This document shows positions 22,615-34,439 of a DNA stretch of 64,000 bases, piece after piece (within the stretch, counting starts at the first letter, position 1; the number at the start of each line of letters is the position of its first letter). The position numbers were made by a program, and so were the translations under genes. The stretch covers positions 186,001-250,000 of the forward strand of contig JAEQBH010002861.1 of NCBI GenBank assembly GCA_016808115.1, in the 5' to 3' direction. The notes beneath the pieces are model-generated. The model saw only the letters and a program-made list of their open reading frames with translations. It was not told the DNA's origin and made no database searches. This DNA is from Tetrastigma voinierianum (lineage: Eukaryota; Streptophyta; Magnoliopsida; Vitales; Vitaceae).

Positions 22615-24160
22615 GTATTTCAGTTTAAGCACAGATAGATAGCTCTCACATTTGCTCTGACTTGTTCCACCCAGTTCTTGAATAGTTGAGTGTATTGCTG
22701 GTTGCCCAACTGAAAATATTAGCAAGTTGGTGTTTTTATGAGATCTAGAGATGGTCATGGATATTCCCGATATGATTTCAAGTCCCACTGACTGTTGATC
22801 AATTAATACTCCACTAATGACATGACACAACCTTGATATAATGGTCTTTAAAGCTTGTAATGGAAGCTGGTAAGGGTAGTTGAATAGATTTTAAACTTAG
22901 ACACCAGTGCCACACATTCTTTCTTTTATACCTATAATTGCGTTTTTCATCCTTTATTTTCATTTTCTTATCTTTATCTAAAATATACTTCCCCCAAAAC
23001 TTGTTTGGTACATCTTCTTGTTATATTAACTAAATTTCAATGCACAATTTATGAAAATTAACTACAAAACCATAACTTGTTTCTCATTAACTTTCCATAG
23101 AGCTCAAGTGAGTAATCGTGTCAGCACTTATTAAGCTTTCCATAATACCACTAATAGCAAGCTTTGGGTTATGCTCCATTGCAGTTGGCATTAGGGTATA
23201 AATGTTGAAACACCTCCTAAGGACTTAATAACAGTAGGAGAATTTCTGAGGCTTGACTTACTCAACTTTGCTCTTTCTCACATTGCTCTTAAGTATTCAA
23301 CCATTGTTGCATTAAGAAATTTCTTGTCTGTTGTTTACTTCTAGCTTATTTGCATTTAACATTCTAGATTTTCCTCATCCATTTTCAGTTAATTTATTCT
23401 TTTCTAGCATATTTTGGGTAAGTTGGGTTCTTTACTGAAAGTTATTGATGTGAGAGTGGTTAAATGTGTGTGATTTGGTTTCAAGAAAGAAAATATGGCT
23501 TCAATGGCCCAAAATGACGTACTAAGGAGATATGCAAATGCATATCAACATTAGGTGGCTGAATAGGCTCAAACATTCCAAGGATGGCTTAAATCATTTC
23601 TTGATGGCTGTGCAGCTTAGGATTGCATCTTAGACAATCTTCTAACAAGTTATGGGACTTGTGGAATGGAAGATATTGTTGATCTCATAATGTTTCCCTA
23701 ATTAGCATTTCAGTTCTAAGACACAAACCATGTGTATGATTCAAGATACTAAGAACTAATCTGTATTAGCAGTATGGAATACCCCTAAGTTTTAATTGAT
23801 CTATAATTATGTTGTTATTGTTCTACTTGTTTCAGATTCCTTAAACTCGGTTGCCTTATTTTTCGAGTTCCCATTTTTACGTTTAAATGGTTCACACCTG
23901 AGTGTTGACATTACATCGTTTTTATTTTATTTCGGCAATTCGAAATTTACATTCAATGTAGTTGAATTCTCAATCATTTATTTCAGCAATCAATACATTA
24001 TGAATTAAGTATGCCTTACATATCACAGAAAGGAAAATGCATAGGAAATAAGAACGAAATAAAAAGGACCCAATTATGCACAAATTTCATAAATTGATTT
24101 TCATTTATAACTTCATTTACAAGGCACAAAATTACAAGGAAATAAAGAGAAACATAAAGT
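22615..24160 (-). other. Element A 3' untranslated region
   Basis: No coding domain. Minus-strand blocks match the same region of B and C. AGTCCTTAGGAGGTGTTTC near 23225 corresponds to GTTCTTAGGGGTGTTTC in B (57438) and GTTCTTAGGGTGTTTC in C (48403), and the following ACCCTAATGCCAA is also shared. AAACAAGTTTTGGGGGAAGT near 22990 corresponds to ACAAGTTTGGGGGAATAT in B (57302). Open frames here are incidental. Confidence 0.65.
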
Positions 24161-26035
24161 TCATTTCTTTTTCTTAGGATGGGATTTGGAGGGTTTGAGG
24201 TTAACTTGCCCAAATTTGTAACCAGATTGAGAAGGAATATAATCAGGGATGGAAGCCTAGGGTTTTTCAGTTGTTTTATCTTCTAGGAGCTTGTTTGTAG
24301 CCCATTCCAGCATCCTTGCATTACTCCTAATTAGCTCATTCTATCTTTCCCTAAGGGAGTTGAGTGTACCCTCAAACTCTCCTTAAGCATTGTACATGTT
24401 CCTCAAGTTGGAGTTGAAAAGATCTATACTCTCAGTCCACAGTTTCTCCCTATAATTCTGGGAGGCTTCCATCTCCTCATATCTTTGCTTGATGGTATCC
24501 CTGATTTCTTTTTGATGTGCCTTGTACAGGTAAAAAGTATCAGCTTTCTGCAGCAGGTTTTTCTCAATCTCCTTCTCCATCTCTTTTAACATTTTCAGTA
24601 AATCCTGATCCCTCTTTATCTATTCATTAATAAAAACTCTTTACATTCAGTCTTGAGTCTTGTGTCTACCATAGCTCTTCTTCCATTCCTCGTCTCTGCG
24701 CGAGAGCACTCTAGGTGTTGTCTCTTTTTCTTTGTCAGTGCAAAATAGTTGTCTCTCCACCTCAACTCTTCTCTGATTTTCTCATCCCTCTCCTTGAGCT
24801 CTTCCTTCAAGTCTTTAAGCATAGCTAGCAATTTAGAGTTGCTGCTGTCTATAATTGTGGCTCTCATTTTCCTTTATTCCTTTGCTTTAGTGTAAACAAC
24901 TGTTTTACACAGGAGCTTCTCTCATTGTCATTCTTTTCTATTCTCTCCTTAACTCTAGTCTGAGCTAGTACTCCCTGGTCTGCAATAAGGGAGAGCACTA
25001 GTTGCTTTAAATTTGCTCCAAAACCTCCTTTCTTCATTGCTATCCCCCTCATCAGAAACAGCTGCAAGGGCTTAGTCCCTCTGTTTTGCTTCAGTCTCCT
25101 CACTCTTTCTCTTCTTTGTGGGCTTCACTCTCATCTCTCTCTCCTCACTCTCCATTGGAGCTTTGAGGACTCCAGTAAGAGTGAGAGGTGAGATCTTAGG
25201 GCATCTTTTCTCTTCCTCCTCATTAAACTTCACACCCCCCTTGATGCACAAGAGTGTGATAAAGGAAGGGTAGGGGATATTTACAGTGAAATTCCCCTTC
25301 ATAAATTCCAAAATTGAGTCTTCAACAATTCTCCCCACATTAACCTCATAGCCCTTGACCAACGCATACAAGAGTATTATGCGGTCTTTTCTCATAGTTG
25401 AGACATGCATAGAGGGCCTAAACACATAATTGATAAAGTAAAACCATACTTTACCTATCTCTGTGAGGTCTCCTTTGTTGATGTAGGCATGGGAGATAGT
25501 ACGTGTGCTTTGCCCTCTCCTTGCCCAACAGTGAGCTCCTTTGCAATCTCCTTAAAGTGAGGATTCTTCTTGAGCTTCTCAAATTTTGAGCAGTCTCCTC
25601 TTTCTTTGAGCTTGAACAGTTGAGAGGGGCCCTTTCTCTAAAAGGCACGCATCTCCCCCTGACATAGCATGTCAAGTTCTTCTTGTCTCCTAGGTTTGCA
25701 TAGAACTCTTTAACGAGAATTCTTCTGCCTAGTTATGGGCGTTTGCAAAGCATCTTCCAGCCTCTTCTTTCAATTTCTTCCTTAAAGGGCATCAACATCT
25801 CCTTAAACCTTTCACCAGTAATCTTATATGGTGAGAAGTCATCACTAATTTCTACCCCGTCAATCGGGGGCACCCTCACTCCTCCTGCATCACCTTCCAT
25901 CTCCTCGGCTTCTTCTCTTACTCCCTCCGCAAGAGTAGTTTCCTGGTTTTCGAGTTGTTCAACCCTCTCTCCTTGCACATTCTCCATAATTTTCTCTATT
26001 ACTTCGTCTAGAGTAGGAAAGCTAGGGCTAGACAT
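24161..26035 (-). pseudogene. Element A extra ORF (putative plant transposon protein domain), near complete
   Basis: This is the third ORF of Athila/Calypso-like elements, between integrase and 3' LTR; its function is unknown and it has been compared to env. On the minus strand it starts MSSPSFPTLDEVIEKIMENV at 26035 and continues to PYKITGERFKEMLMPFKEE. After a frameshift, LTCYVRGRCVPFRE precedes VFRPSMHVSTMRKDRIILLY (about 25425), ALVKGYEVNVGRIVEDSI and PYPSFITLLCIKGGVKF; this is the pattern of the putative plant transposon protein domain. The C-terminal third is predicted coiled coil (LKDLKEELKERDEKIREELR; LKEMEKEIEKNLLQ). It ends in a basic tail, KSHPKKKK, with a stop at 24163-24161. No signal peptide or clear membrane segment is seen. 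About 620 codons, with at least three frame breaks. Confidence 0.75.
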
Positions 26036-26149
26036 TGCTTTTGGAGTTTCGAAATTGGTTGAGGAATTAGGGCTCAGATGTTTGAGGAAATTGGTTTGAA
26101 TTTGAAACTTCTCACTAAGTGTTATCTTTTATAAGGAGGATGCTCTAGA

Positions 26150-26430
26150 ATGAGACAAATGTCGTGACTTTAAAAAAATTTCTTTTAAGTGACTTGGCCT
26201 AATGACACGACATTGTAGAAGCGATGTTGTGACTCTGAGAGAATGTCGCTACATTGTAGATGCGATGTCACGACTTTGAGAGAATGTCACGACATTGTAC
26301 ATGCGATGTTGCTACTCCAAAAAGAATGTCACGACATTGAAATTGCAATGTCATGACTTCGAAAAGAATGTCGCCACTCTAATCCCGGTGTCGCGACTTT
26401 GGAGAACATTTTGGAGATGATGTCGCGACT
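26150..26430 (-). repeat. GTCGCGAC-type repeats in the spacer before A's extra ORF
   Basis: About 12 sites of the GTCGYGAC kind alternate every 20-35 bases with words such as GATGTTGTGACTCTGAGAGA and AATGTCACGACATTGTA. Only the last two or three keep the full GTCGCGAC core (near 26390 and 26422). The cluster lies between integrase and the extra ORF, as in B and C. Confidence 0.8.
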
Positions 26431-26890
26431 TTGAGATGGCATTTTCATCTTCTTGATTCCTACTTGTTTTCCTCAATCTTATTCATTCAAGCATACTCAG
26501 TTCATGAAATTTTAGTCAATCACTATCAAAGATATCATTGTAAAGATTATTATCTGAAATTTGCTTGATTCAATTGATTAAATCTAACTAAACTAAACTA
26601 AGAAAAATCAAAGGAACTTCAATCAATCAAACAAAATTCAAAAACACAAAAATAAACTTGACATGAAAAGAAATAACAATAAGTAAAATTTAAAAGAAGA
26701 AAGAAATTGGAAAATTCTCACAAAGATTTCATTGAAGCTCAATTTAAATTCATCGTTCTTTGACTAGCATTTCCTCATATTGAAGAATATCATTAATGCA
26801 TTAAATGATGATATCCTTAGTTCCTCACTTGGTTGCTAAGTTTAATGTCCTTAGCTGGACATTGTTGTTATGTAATATTTTCAGAAAATT
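26431..26890 (-). other. AT-rich spacer of element A
   Basis: No domain or repeat beyond A-rich runs is seen. By position it corresponds to the stretch after the integrase stop in B (53560-53990). Confidence 0.4.
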
Positions 26891-27940
26891 CTTTAACGAT
26901 TACGCTCTAAGGCGTTCTTGTTTAAAATTCCTCTAGATAATGTTTAGTCTGGGGCATTCACTTTAAACTCATTCTGAATTTGTTCTTAGTGTCCTTTGCT
27001 CTTAAAGTTGTAATTGCAGTGCGTATGGACCACTCCACCTTGACCTTCTTTGGGAATAGTTTGAGCCTCGAGTTTATGCAAATAGGACTAAAGCTCTCTA
27101 CTTTGAACTCTTTCCTCAGAATTCTCTGATCATGCTACCTTTTTGTCTTATCCTTGTAGATCCTAACATTGTCATATGCTTCATTTCTCAGCTCTTTCAG
27201 TTCATTCAACCGAAGTAATCTCTTCTCCTTAGAATCTTGGAAATCATAGTTAAACTTCTTGATTGCCCACATTGCTTTATATTCAAGCTCAAGAGGGAGA
27301 TGACAAGGCTTTTCCAATACAATCCTGTATAGGGACATTCCAATAGGAGTCTTATAAGTAGTCCTATAAGCTCCTGATACATCGTAGCTTTCTTGACTAA
27401 TTAACTGCCTTGTGTTCCTTTGTTTTCTCTATTATCTTCTTGATCTCCCTATTGGATATCTCTGCTTGCCCATTTGATTGAGGGTGATAAGCTAATCCCA
27501 TAGCATGTCTTACTTCATATCAACAAAGTTTACCAAATAATTTGTTGCAAAATGGCTTCCCTCATCACTGATGATGGTCTTTGGGGCTCCAAATATGCTC
27601 AATATGTTTCTTTGAATAAACCCAACAACTATGTTGGCATCATTTCTAAGACAAGCTATTGTTTCTACCCATTTGGATACATAATCCACAACTAGGAGAA
27701 TGTATAGATTTGCATATGAAGGTGGGAAGGGTCCCATGAAGTCTATGCCCCACACATCAAATATTTGCACCACTAGGATCCCTTGTAGAGGCATCTCATT
27801 TCTTTTATTTATATTGCCAATTCTTTGACATCTATCCTGATTCTTGACCACTTAAGCCTTGTCTCTAAATAGAGGTTGGCCAATAGAATCACGATTGGAG
27901 AATTTGTGAGTTGTCTATCCTTACAAAGTTTCCTCCATAT
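26891..27940 (-). pseudogene. pol: Element A integrase
   Basis: On the minus strand, CQRIGNINKRNEMPLQGILV leads into FDVWGIDFMGPFPPSYANLY and VVDYVSKWVE (27851-27510). The first catalytic Asp is in GIDFMGP and the second in TIISDEGSHF. The third region (HPQTNGQAEIS) can be read near 27470-27500 after a frameshift. Further on, SLYRIVLEKPCHLPLELEYK and AMWAIKKFNYDF (27338) and LNELKELRNEAYDNVRIYKD are the family C-terminal region. Matches to B and C are extensive. It is broken into three frames. Confidence 0.82.
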
Positions 27941-28129
27941 GATGATACATGACATTTGTGCAATATCTCGATCTGTTAGTTACAGTACACATCTACGATA
28001 ATTTGATATGCTCCTTTTCTAAACGGTGGATCATCCCATATATAGACTCTGCGCATATATTCTCAACTTCCTTTTCTCTTAGTAAGAGTTCGTGGCATGA
28101 TTCCTGGCTTCGTATTACGGATCGTCATA

Positions 28130-28653
28130 CTAGGGTACTTGAATTGTTAATTGGAATAGCCGTTCATTAGGGAAATTTTCTTCTATTTTAGTCCATTTTT
28201 CATCTTTAGTAAGCTTATCTGTTATGGATAAGTGATCAACTATCACATTATCACTACCCTTTTTATCCCCGATCTTTATGTTAAATTCTTGCAACAATAA
28301 GAACCATCTGATTAACCTTGGTTTGACATCTTTCTTTACCATTAGGTACTTGATTGCTGCATGATCTATGTGTATGATAACATGAGATCCCAATATGTAT
28401 GGCCTGAACTTCTCACAAGCAAAGACCATTTCCAGCACTTCTTTCTTAGTTGTAGAGTAATTTTCTTGAGCTTCATTGAAAGGTCTTACTGGCATAATAG
28501 ATGGCTCTAAATATCTTATGTTTTCATCCCCAACCTCCCATTATAGTCACTAGATCACACATAATTTCAAATTCTTTGCTCCAGTCCGGTGTAGCCATGA
28601 TGGGAGCTATGACTAATTTAGCTTTGATCTCCTCAAATGCAGACCTACATGCT
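28130..28653 (-). pseudogene. pol: Element A RT end and RNase H
   Basis: From the B insertion inward (minus strand): ACRSAFEEIKAKL, then APIMATPDWSKEFEIMCD, the RT connection and start of RNase H. Then MPVRPFNEAQENYSTTKKEV, LEMVFACEKFRPYILGSHVI and IHIDHAAIKYLM (28495 down) follow. In the usual HTDHAAIKYL block the T is I here. PRLIRWFLLLQEFNIKIGDK and KGSDNVIVDHLS close the domain. It ends in the linker FPNERLFQL, where element B's own copy is split by C. Confidence 0.85.
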
Positions 28654-28839
28654 TGATGAGTCAAAAAATCATTGATTTTTAAATCCATTTTTTTGACACA
28701 ATGTTCTGATATAATTCTTGATTTTATGTAAGAAATAGCAAAATCTTACCAAATTTATATTTTGTAGGTTTCTGACGGACTTGGTAATTCCAACTAGAAA
28801 AGATATATATGGTCAAAGGAAACTGGGTCTGACAGGACT

Positions 28840-30180
28840 TGTGAGGTCGAGACAAAGTTCCTCGAGATCATCGATTTTTAAGTCATGACGGTAAACTGTG
28901 TTCATTTATGTGTTAGACAAAGACCTCAGGTCGTGATAGAGAATCAAGGTCATGACAAGAAGTTATACTGGGGCGAGAAGGCATTTGCTGACGAGGAAGC
29001 GAGGATGTAGGGAACAGGAGAAAAGCTTGAAAGAAGAAGGATCTTGTCGTGACGTAAGTTACGGATGTCGCGGCCATTTGAAAAGACAACTCTTGTCACG
29101 ATAGAAAAATGATGTCGCGACAAGGAATGATTGCTTCATAAACTAACCAAGTCTCGACAAAGGATTTTCAAGTTGCGACATGATGACAAGATGGAGATAT
29201 TATTCGAGGAGTTGCGGCAGGCTTGAGGTTGTTTTGAAGAAGTTTAAGACGAAGCGAAGAATTTGACACGACAAAGAAGAGTGTGAGACATAAAAGGGGT
29301 TTCAAGAAAGATCTTGTGTGACAACGTGCGTATGTCGTAACACGGAAAGAAAACAACTATGAGACAATAGAGAGATGGAGAGTCCGCAGTGAGGAATGGT
29401 TGTAATGAGGCTGGAAAGGTCACCCATAGGGAATTTGATGTTGCGAAAAATCTGGCCGAAGACACCGAGTTGAGGTCGCGACGTGAAAATAAATTTGAAC
29501 AATTAAAGCATGTTCTTGACTAAGTTTGAGCAATTGCAACAAAAGCAAGGTGAAGAGCGACCATTCGATTGACATACTTTCTGGAGTCGCGACGAGAAAT
29601 AGAAAATTTGAATTGAGTAAAGCAGTTGTAGCGAGAAATGAGGATTGCGAAATAAGGTGGGATTTAAAATGCATAAATAAAGTCGTGACACCTTTTAGGT
29701 TCTGATAGAAAGTGCGACAAGAAAGATACAACACAGTCCACGACCTAAAATCGCATGCCGTGACGAGGAACTAAAAGCGGATCGGCCGGTTTTAGTCGCA
29801 ACTGAATAAAGGCAAAAAGACAAATAAATGATGTCGTAACATAAAAGGAAGGCTGTGTCAAGAATCGAAGTGGGCGCGCAGAGGTGTGTTCACGACTGTG
29901 AGCCGGCCGTGACCACAGGAACTTCGATAAAGGGAAGGACAGCTGAGTCGCGACATGGAATTGAGGTCACGACCTGAGTCTTGGAGACCGGAAAAGTTGT
30001 CATGACAAGAATCGCAACTGCAGGCTGACTAAGCTTGGTCACGACCGCGACAATTCATGTCGCGACAAGATTACATAGAAAGAAGAAACTAGGCAAAACT
30101 TATGTCATAACTGGAAAACTTAGTCATGATAAGAATCGAGGATGAACCTTGACTTAAGTAGCGACAAAGGCGGGTGTGAC
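28840..30180 (+). repeat. GTCGCGAC palindrome cluster in the B 5' LTR
   Basis: Dozens of GTCGCGAC-related sites, often as TGTCGCGACA. Perfect cores are at about 29116, 29475, 29586, 29948 and 30059; many others are GTCGTGAC, GTCACGAC, GTTGCGAC or GTCATGAC. Spacing is irregular and the paired unit seen in C is not obvious. The cluster ends about 190 bases before the TATA-like site. Confidence 0.8.
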
Positions 30181-31742
30181 AACTAAATGAAGAGTGCAAA
30201 GAGAGATGTTGCGACAGAAGACATCGGTCAGCGATTCCCTCTTTATAAAAACAAAACAAAGAGGTGTAACAAAAAAGCTCACTAAGTAAGTGACACGAGA
30301 CGATTAATAACAAACCATTTAATTTGGGAAACTCCACTTGAATCCTTCGAATGAGACGATTGGAAATGTAAATAGGTGTCTTTGCGTCAGGAGGAAGCAG
30401 CTCTTTCGGAACCCAGATCCTTGGGGGATTGAAGAAGACTCACCTGTATATTTTAGGTCGTTAGTTAGAATCTTTTGAATTTTTTTATGGATTTCAACGT
30501 GATCTGTTTTGAATTGGGAAGAATTTGGATCAAATCGTTTAATATCTTTTTCAATTACTTTGGCAGAAGTAATGAAGTCTAGGCGATTTACGGAATTAAG
30601 TTCTTTCGGTTTATTAACATTACGATTGGACGTTCTTCATCAATACTCCATTGTTGATTGCGATTCGGTATTTGAAAGCCTGACTTCCTTGAAATGGATT
30701 TGTTGTTAGTTATAGTTTGTCTGCATAAATTAATTTCACGGATTTGAGATTTATTTGATTGATCAAGTGATTTCTTAGGAATTGGGTGTTCCCGATAGTA
30801 GTGTCGAATACCCTTTCAAGGATTGTATCTGCTACGATTTCGAAGGCTCTCACAGTGGCAGAGATGGGGGTGCGAGCTTGGAAACATTCAATTTGTGGGT
30901 ATGTTAGACTACCATTGAAGAATTAAAGAGCTCTGAGTGTTCACTTAGATAAATTTCCAATTCACTCATAGTTAAAGTTGAAGGGGATTATTTATCAAAT
31001 TAAATAATCAGAGATTTCACCTTAATATGATGGAAAGATCTTGATCCTATGTTGAGGCGAGGGTCTAATCGAGGAAAGGAAAAATCCATCAAATCTACAA
31101 AAGTGAATGTCTATCAACCAAATTGTATAGGTTTCTGATGGCGGACTTGGTGTGAAATCTGCGAGTCTTAAGAAATGGGTATGAAGTATTGAGAAGAAAA
31201 ATACCCATATCTTGTTAAGAGTGTTACGAATACAAGTAAATGGTTAGATCCTGTGTCTTTGAAAGGAAGCAGGTTCCTCCCAATTAGTGAATTGTAAGAG
31301 GAAATCAGTGCATTATTAGGCATCTTTGATGAATCAGGATCGAAATCGGGATTGAAAAATCGATGGATTATAATGCAAAAATTGGCTATTCCGCAGTAGT
31401 TCATATCGGTGTTCATTTCTAGCGAAGGCGATTCGAGTCAGTTTATTTATTTGTTTTAATTCGAATTTTATTTTAACTAGAGGAATATAATATAGGATTG
31501 TCTTGTCTTTTAAATTCTAGTTTTCAAACCATTACAAGGAGGTGAAAATAGTGTGGATCTTGAGTAGTTAGGGTAGTTGATTTCAAAATTCTTGTCAATC
31601 TCTGAGGGAATGATATTTGGACTTGCATCCAATTTTTACTACTTGTATGACCTGTGCACTTGCAGTGTCTTAAACTAAACTCATTTTATAATTTCCAGAA
31701 CATAAAACCATTTTCTAATTTTCAAACAACTAGCTTCAATTT

Positions 31743-31760
31743 TGGTCCCACTGCAGGGGA
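31743..31760 (+). promoter_or_regulatory. Primer-site-like sequence inside the B LTR
   Basis: TGGTCCCACTGCAGGGGA matches 13 of 18 bases of the TGGCGCCGTTGCCGGGGA type of primer site (aspartate tRNA) known from Athila/Tat elements. The differences are mostly at CpG positions. It lies about 73 bases before the LTR end inferred from the target duplication. The 3' LTR has a poorer copy at about 62650-62667. Either the LTR extends past the old primer site, or the right end of B includes extra sequence. Confidence 0.5.
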
Positions 31761-31833
31761 ATTGTAAGGCTCCAGTAGAGGTGATAAAATTGAGTGGTTT
31801 AGTCTATACATTAAGCGTGGCAAATAGTTTTCA

Positions 31834-32240
31834 TAAGCGGATTTAGGGGATTGAAAGGATTTGAATAAATCAATATTATGAAAAAAGAGAGAAATGCTAA
31901 TTTGTACATTTTTCTTTATTTCATAAAAAAATTTCACAAAAATAGTTTTTGGCAATGATGGTACGCATAAGCTGCGATCTTTTAGAGCTTAAGGATATAT
32001 AGTTTTAACCACCACTTTGTTTCGATTAATCTCAATATGTTTCCATTTTAGGAAGTTATTACATGCATAGGAAATTTAGAATGCGAGGATATGTTTCATA
32101 GATCTTGAATTGGAAAGAACATTGAGGAACTTAGGAAAGGTCAGTGAAACAACAATTATAGCGAGATGAAAAGATGGGTTAGGCAGGTTGAACAAAGAAG
32201 CTTGGCTGACGAAAGGCCTCCGTCACGAGATATAATGGAG
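31834..32240 (+). other. Leader of element B
   Basis: No coding domain. GAGAAATGCTAATTTGTACATT at about 31890 matches GGAAATGCTAATTTGGACATT in C (39327), followed in both by a TAGTTTTTGGC/TAGCTTTTGGC word. That places both sequences just after the 5' LTR and shows that B and C are related. Confidence 0.55.
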
Positions 32241-33545
32241 GATTCTGGAGGCAGTTATCGAAGATTGTCGACGGTTAAACTGACCCTCTTATGAGGCTAG
32301 CACAATTTTGAGTTAAAACCGGCACTGAAGTGCAGGTAGTGCAGCAGAATCATTCTGAGCCTCTAGAAGATCCTAATGAGGCACATAGGCGATTCCTGGG
32401 ATAAGCGAGCACGATTCAAACTAAACGATGTGAGACCAGAGGTGATCAAACTACATCTCTTTCCCTTTTCCTTAAGAGATATTGCAGCCACATGGTATAA
32501 ATCATTACCATATGGCTCAGTTAATACATGGGAAGAGATGGTGGAGGCTTCTGTGAGATTTTTCCTCTCATCCTCTACGAAGAAGGAGATCATTGTGTTG
32601 AAACGGGGAGGATGAAAGCTTATACCTTTGAAAGGTACAAAGGTTGTTGAAGGGTGTCCTATGCATGTCATAGACTGAAGACCCTAAAGGGATGTGTCTA
32701 CCCTCTGAATGATACCTTTAAAGGGTATGTAGATGACTCTTTAATGGGGCATTAATGAGAAGTGCGGAGAATAGCCTTCGGTGATAGAGCACGACCAAAT
32801 GCAACATGAAGCTCCATACGAGATCTTCGGAGCAACAATGAACAAAGGGAATTAGGGTCATTGGGCTCAATACAAAATGAGCATATGGAGGCTTAAAACT
32901 TGATCTCGATAATGTACAAGTTGGGGAATCACGAGAAAGAATCTCTGCTTATGCTCGTGAAATTAGGTAGTGGGAAGATATGGAATCAGAAGAAGTCTTT
33001 GAGGACAAATTGATGAGGATCCTATCCAAGTTGAGGAGGCAAATTATTTGAATGAACAGAGAAGCTACCATTTAAGCTAACCCCAACTTGCCTACACCTA
33101 CACACCGGCATTGAGGGCCGCATGAGAACTTCTCATATGAGTAGAGAACATCAGGGCTGAAGACATGGGCAAGGTTTTTAGCAAGGATATAATCCGCAAG
33201 GTTCCAATAGCAGCAGCAACAGGGAGAAAATAGAAATGAATGTAAGGTTAGAAGAGGACTCAGTCCTTTGAGGAGCAAATGCTGCAGTTCATGGGGGACA
33301 ACAAAAAGTTGCTAAACCTCCATGAACAAAAATTTATTGAGTTGGACACTTTTAAATCCAACACACAAATTTTTCAAGAAAACACTAATGCTTCACTCAA
33401 GAACTTGGAAACACAGGTTGGGCAGTTGGCCTTAACCTTGCAGAACAAGACCAAGGATGCTTTCCCTAGTGACACCCAGAAGAACTCAAGGGACTTCATG
33501 AGGAGTAAGCGAGGAATTCGCGGCAAGCGGAAGAGAAAAGAATAA
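32241..33545 (+). pseudogene. gag: Element B gag
   Basis: Gag core at 32376-32615: FKLNDVRPEVIKLHLFPFSL then RDIAATWYKSLPYGSVNTWE and SVRFFLSS. This is the Athila-type gag pattern (LFPFSLRD.A..W..SLP.GS..TW..). The C-terminal part at 33279-33545 reads FMGDNKKLLNLHEQKFIELD, then ASLKNLETQVGQLALTLQNK and FPSDTQKNSRD, which is nearly the same in C at 40709. At least two frame breaks separate the two parts. The first ATG at 32376 lies inside the domain and is not the true start. Confidence 0.8.
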
Positions 33546-33879
33546 AGTACGGTTCGGAGTTGACTCGAGGCGGAGGCAGGTGCTGGCTGGTGGGCAGGGA
33601 AAATTGGAGCAGACGAAGAGAGGTTCAAGCCTACACACCTACCGGTTCCTATCCACAAAGACTTAGAGAGGCCAAAGAAGGAGGAACGATTTTCTAAATT
33701 CTTGGGATTTTCAAGAGAAGATAGAAATTAACATTCCCTTTACGAGATGCTATCACTCAAAATGCCAAACTATGCCAAGATTCCTCAAGGATATCTTTTG
33801 AGCAAAAAGAAGAAAATTGCTGATGGAAAGGAGTGGTATGAGCTGGCGCAACATACAAATGCGGTTATTCGATGGAAAC

Positions 33880-34330
33880 TTACCGGCTAAGATGAAAGAC
33901 CACGGCAGTTTACCATTCACACTGGTGGGAAATATATGATTTCAAGAAAGCTTTGTGATTCAGTTTGACATCAGCTTGATGCATATCAGTGGTACAAGGT
34001 TGAGTTTGGGGAACTTACTCCAACAACAATTACACTTTACCAAATGGCTAATAGATTCGTAGCCGCGACCGAGAAAGAGTCCTTGAGGATGCTCACTAAG
34101 TCGAGGTAGGAAATTCATCTTCCCTATGGATTTTGTTGTCATGAAAATGGAAGAGGACACACATGTTCCTCTGTTGTTAGGAAGACCCTTCTTAGCAACT
34201 GGAGCTGCTCTGATTGATGTATATAAGGGTAAGCTAATACAGGAGTGGAAATGAAGCGATTGCACTTCAACCTCGACAAAGCTTAACACAAATACGATGT
34301 TGATGAAGAAAATTGTATATTTGTAAGATA
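33880..34330 (+). pseudogene. pol: Element B protease
   Basis: GSLPFTLVGN at about 33906 begins the domain; the DSG region is damaged. FPMDFVVMKMEEDTHVPLLL then GRPFLATGAALIDVYKGKL (34111-34233) is the well-kept C-terminal half, in the family pattern ILLGRPFLATGRALID. It is followed by a short stop-rich linker before RT. Confidence 0.78.
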
Positions 34331-34439
34331 AAATTAGTCCCATCAATTTTTGAATTTGAATACGATTGTAACATTCAGCATTCTATCAATGAAAATGAGA
34401 TGAATTTCTAGTATCTTAAGAGTGTTGATTATGAATTAC

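Larger units (their letters stand above)
28654..31833 (+). repeat. 5' LTR of element B
   Basis: It opens TGATGAGTCAAAAAATC followed by ATTGATTTTT and ends near AATAGTTTTCA. It aligns over its whole length with 58238-62729 once D is removed (3180 and about 3116 bases). Landmarks shared by both copies are CTTACCAAATTT, AAAGATATATATGGTC, GGATCTTGTCGTGAC, GTGTCTTTGCGTC, AAATTTCCAATTCACTCATAG and ATTCTTGTC. The palindrome-rich part precedes a TATA-like GTAAATAG at about 30368. Confidence 0.85.

Noticed and set aside
25743..26099. 118-codon plus-strand frame
   Set aside because: Antisense shadow of the start of A's extra ORF, which has homologues in B and C.
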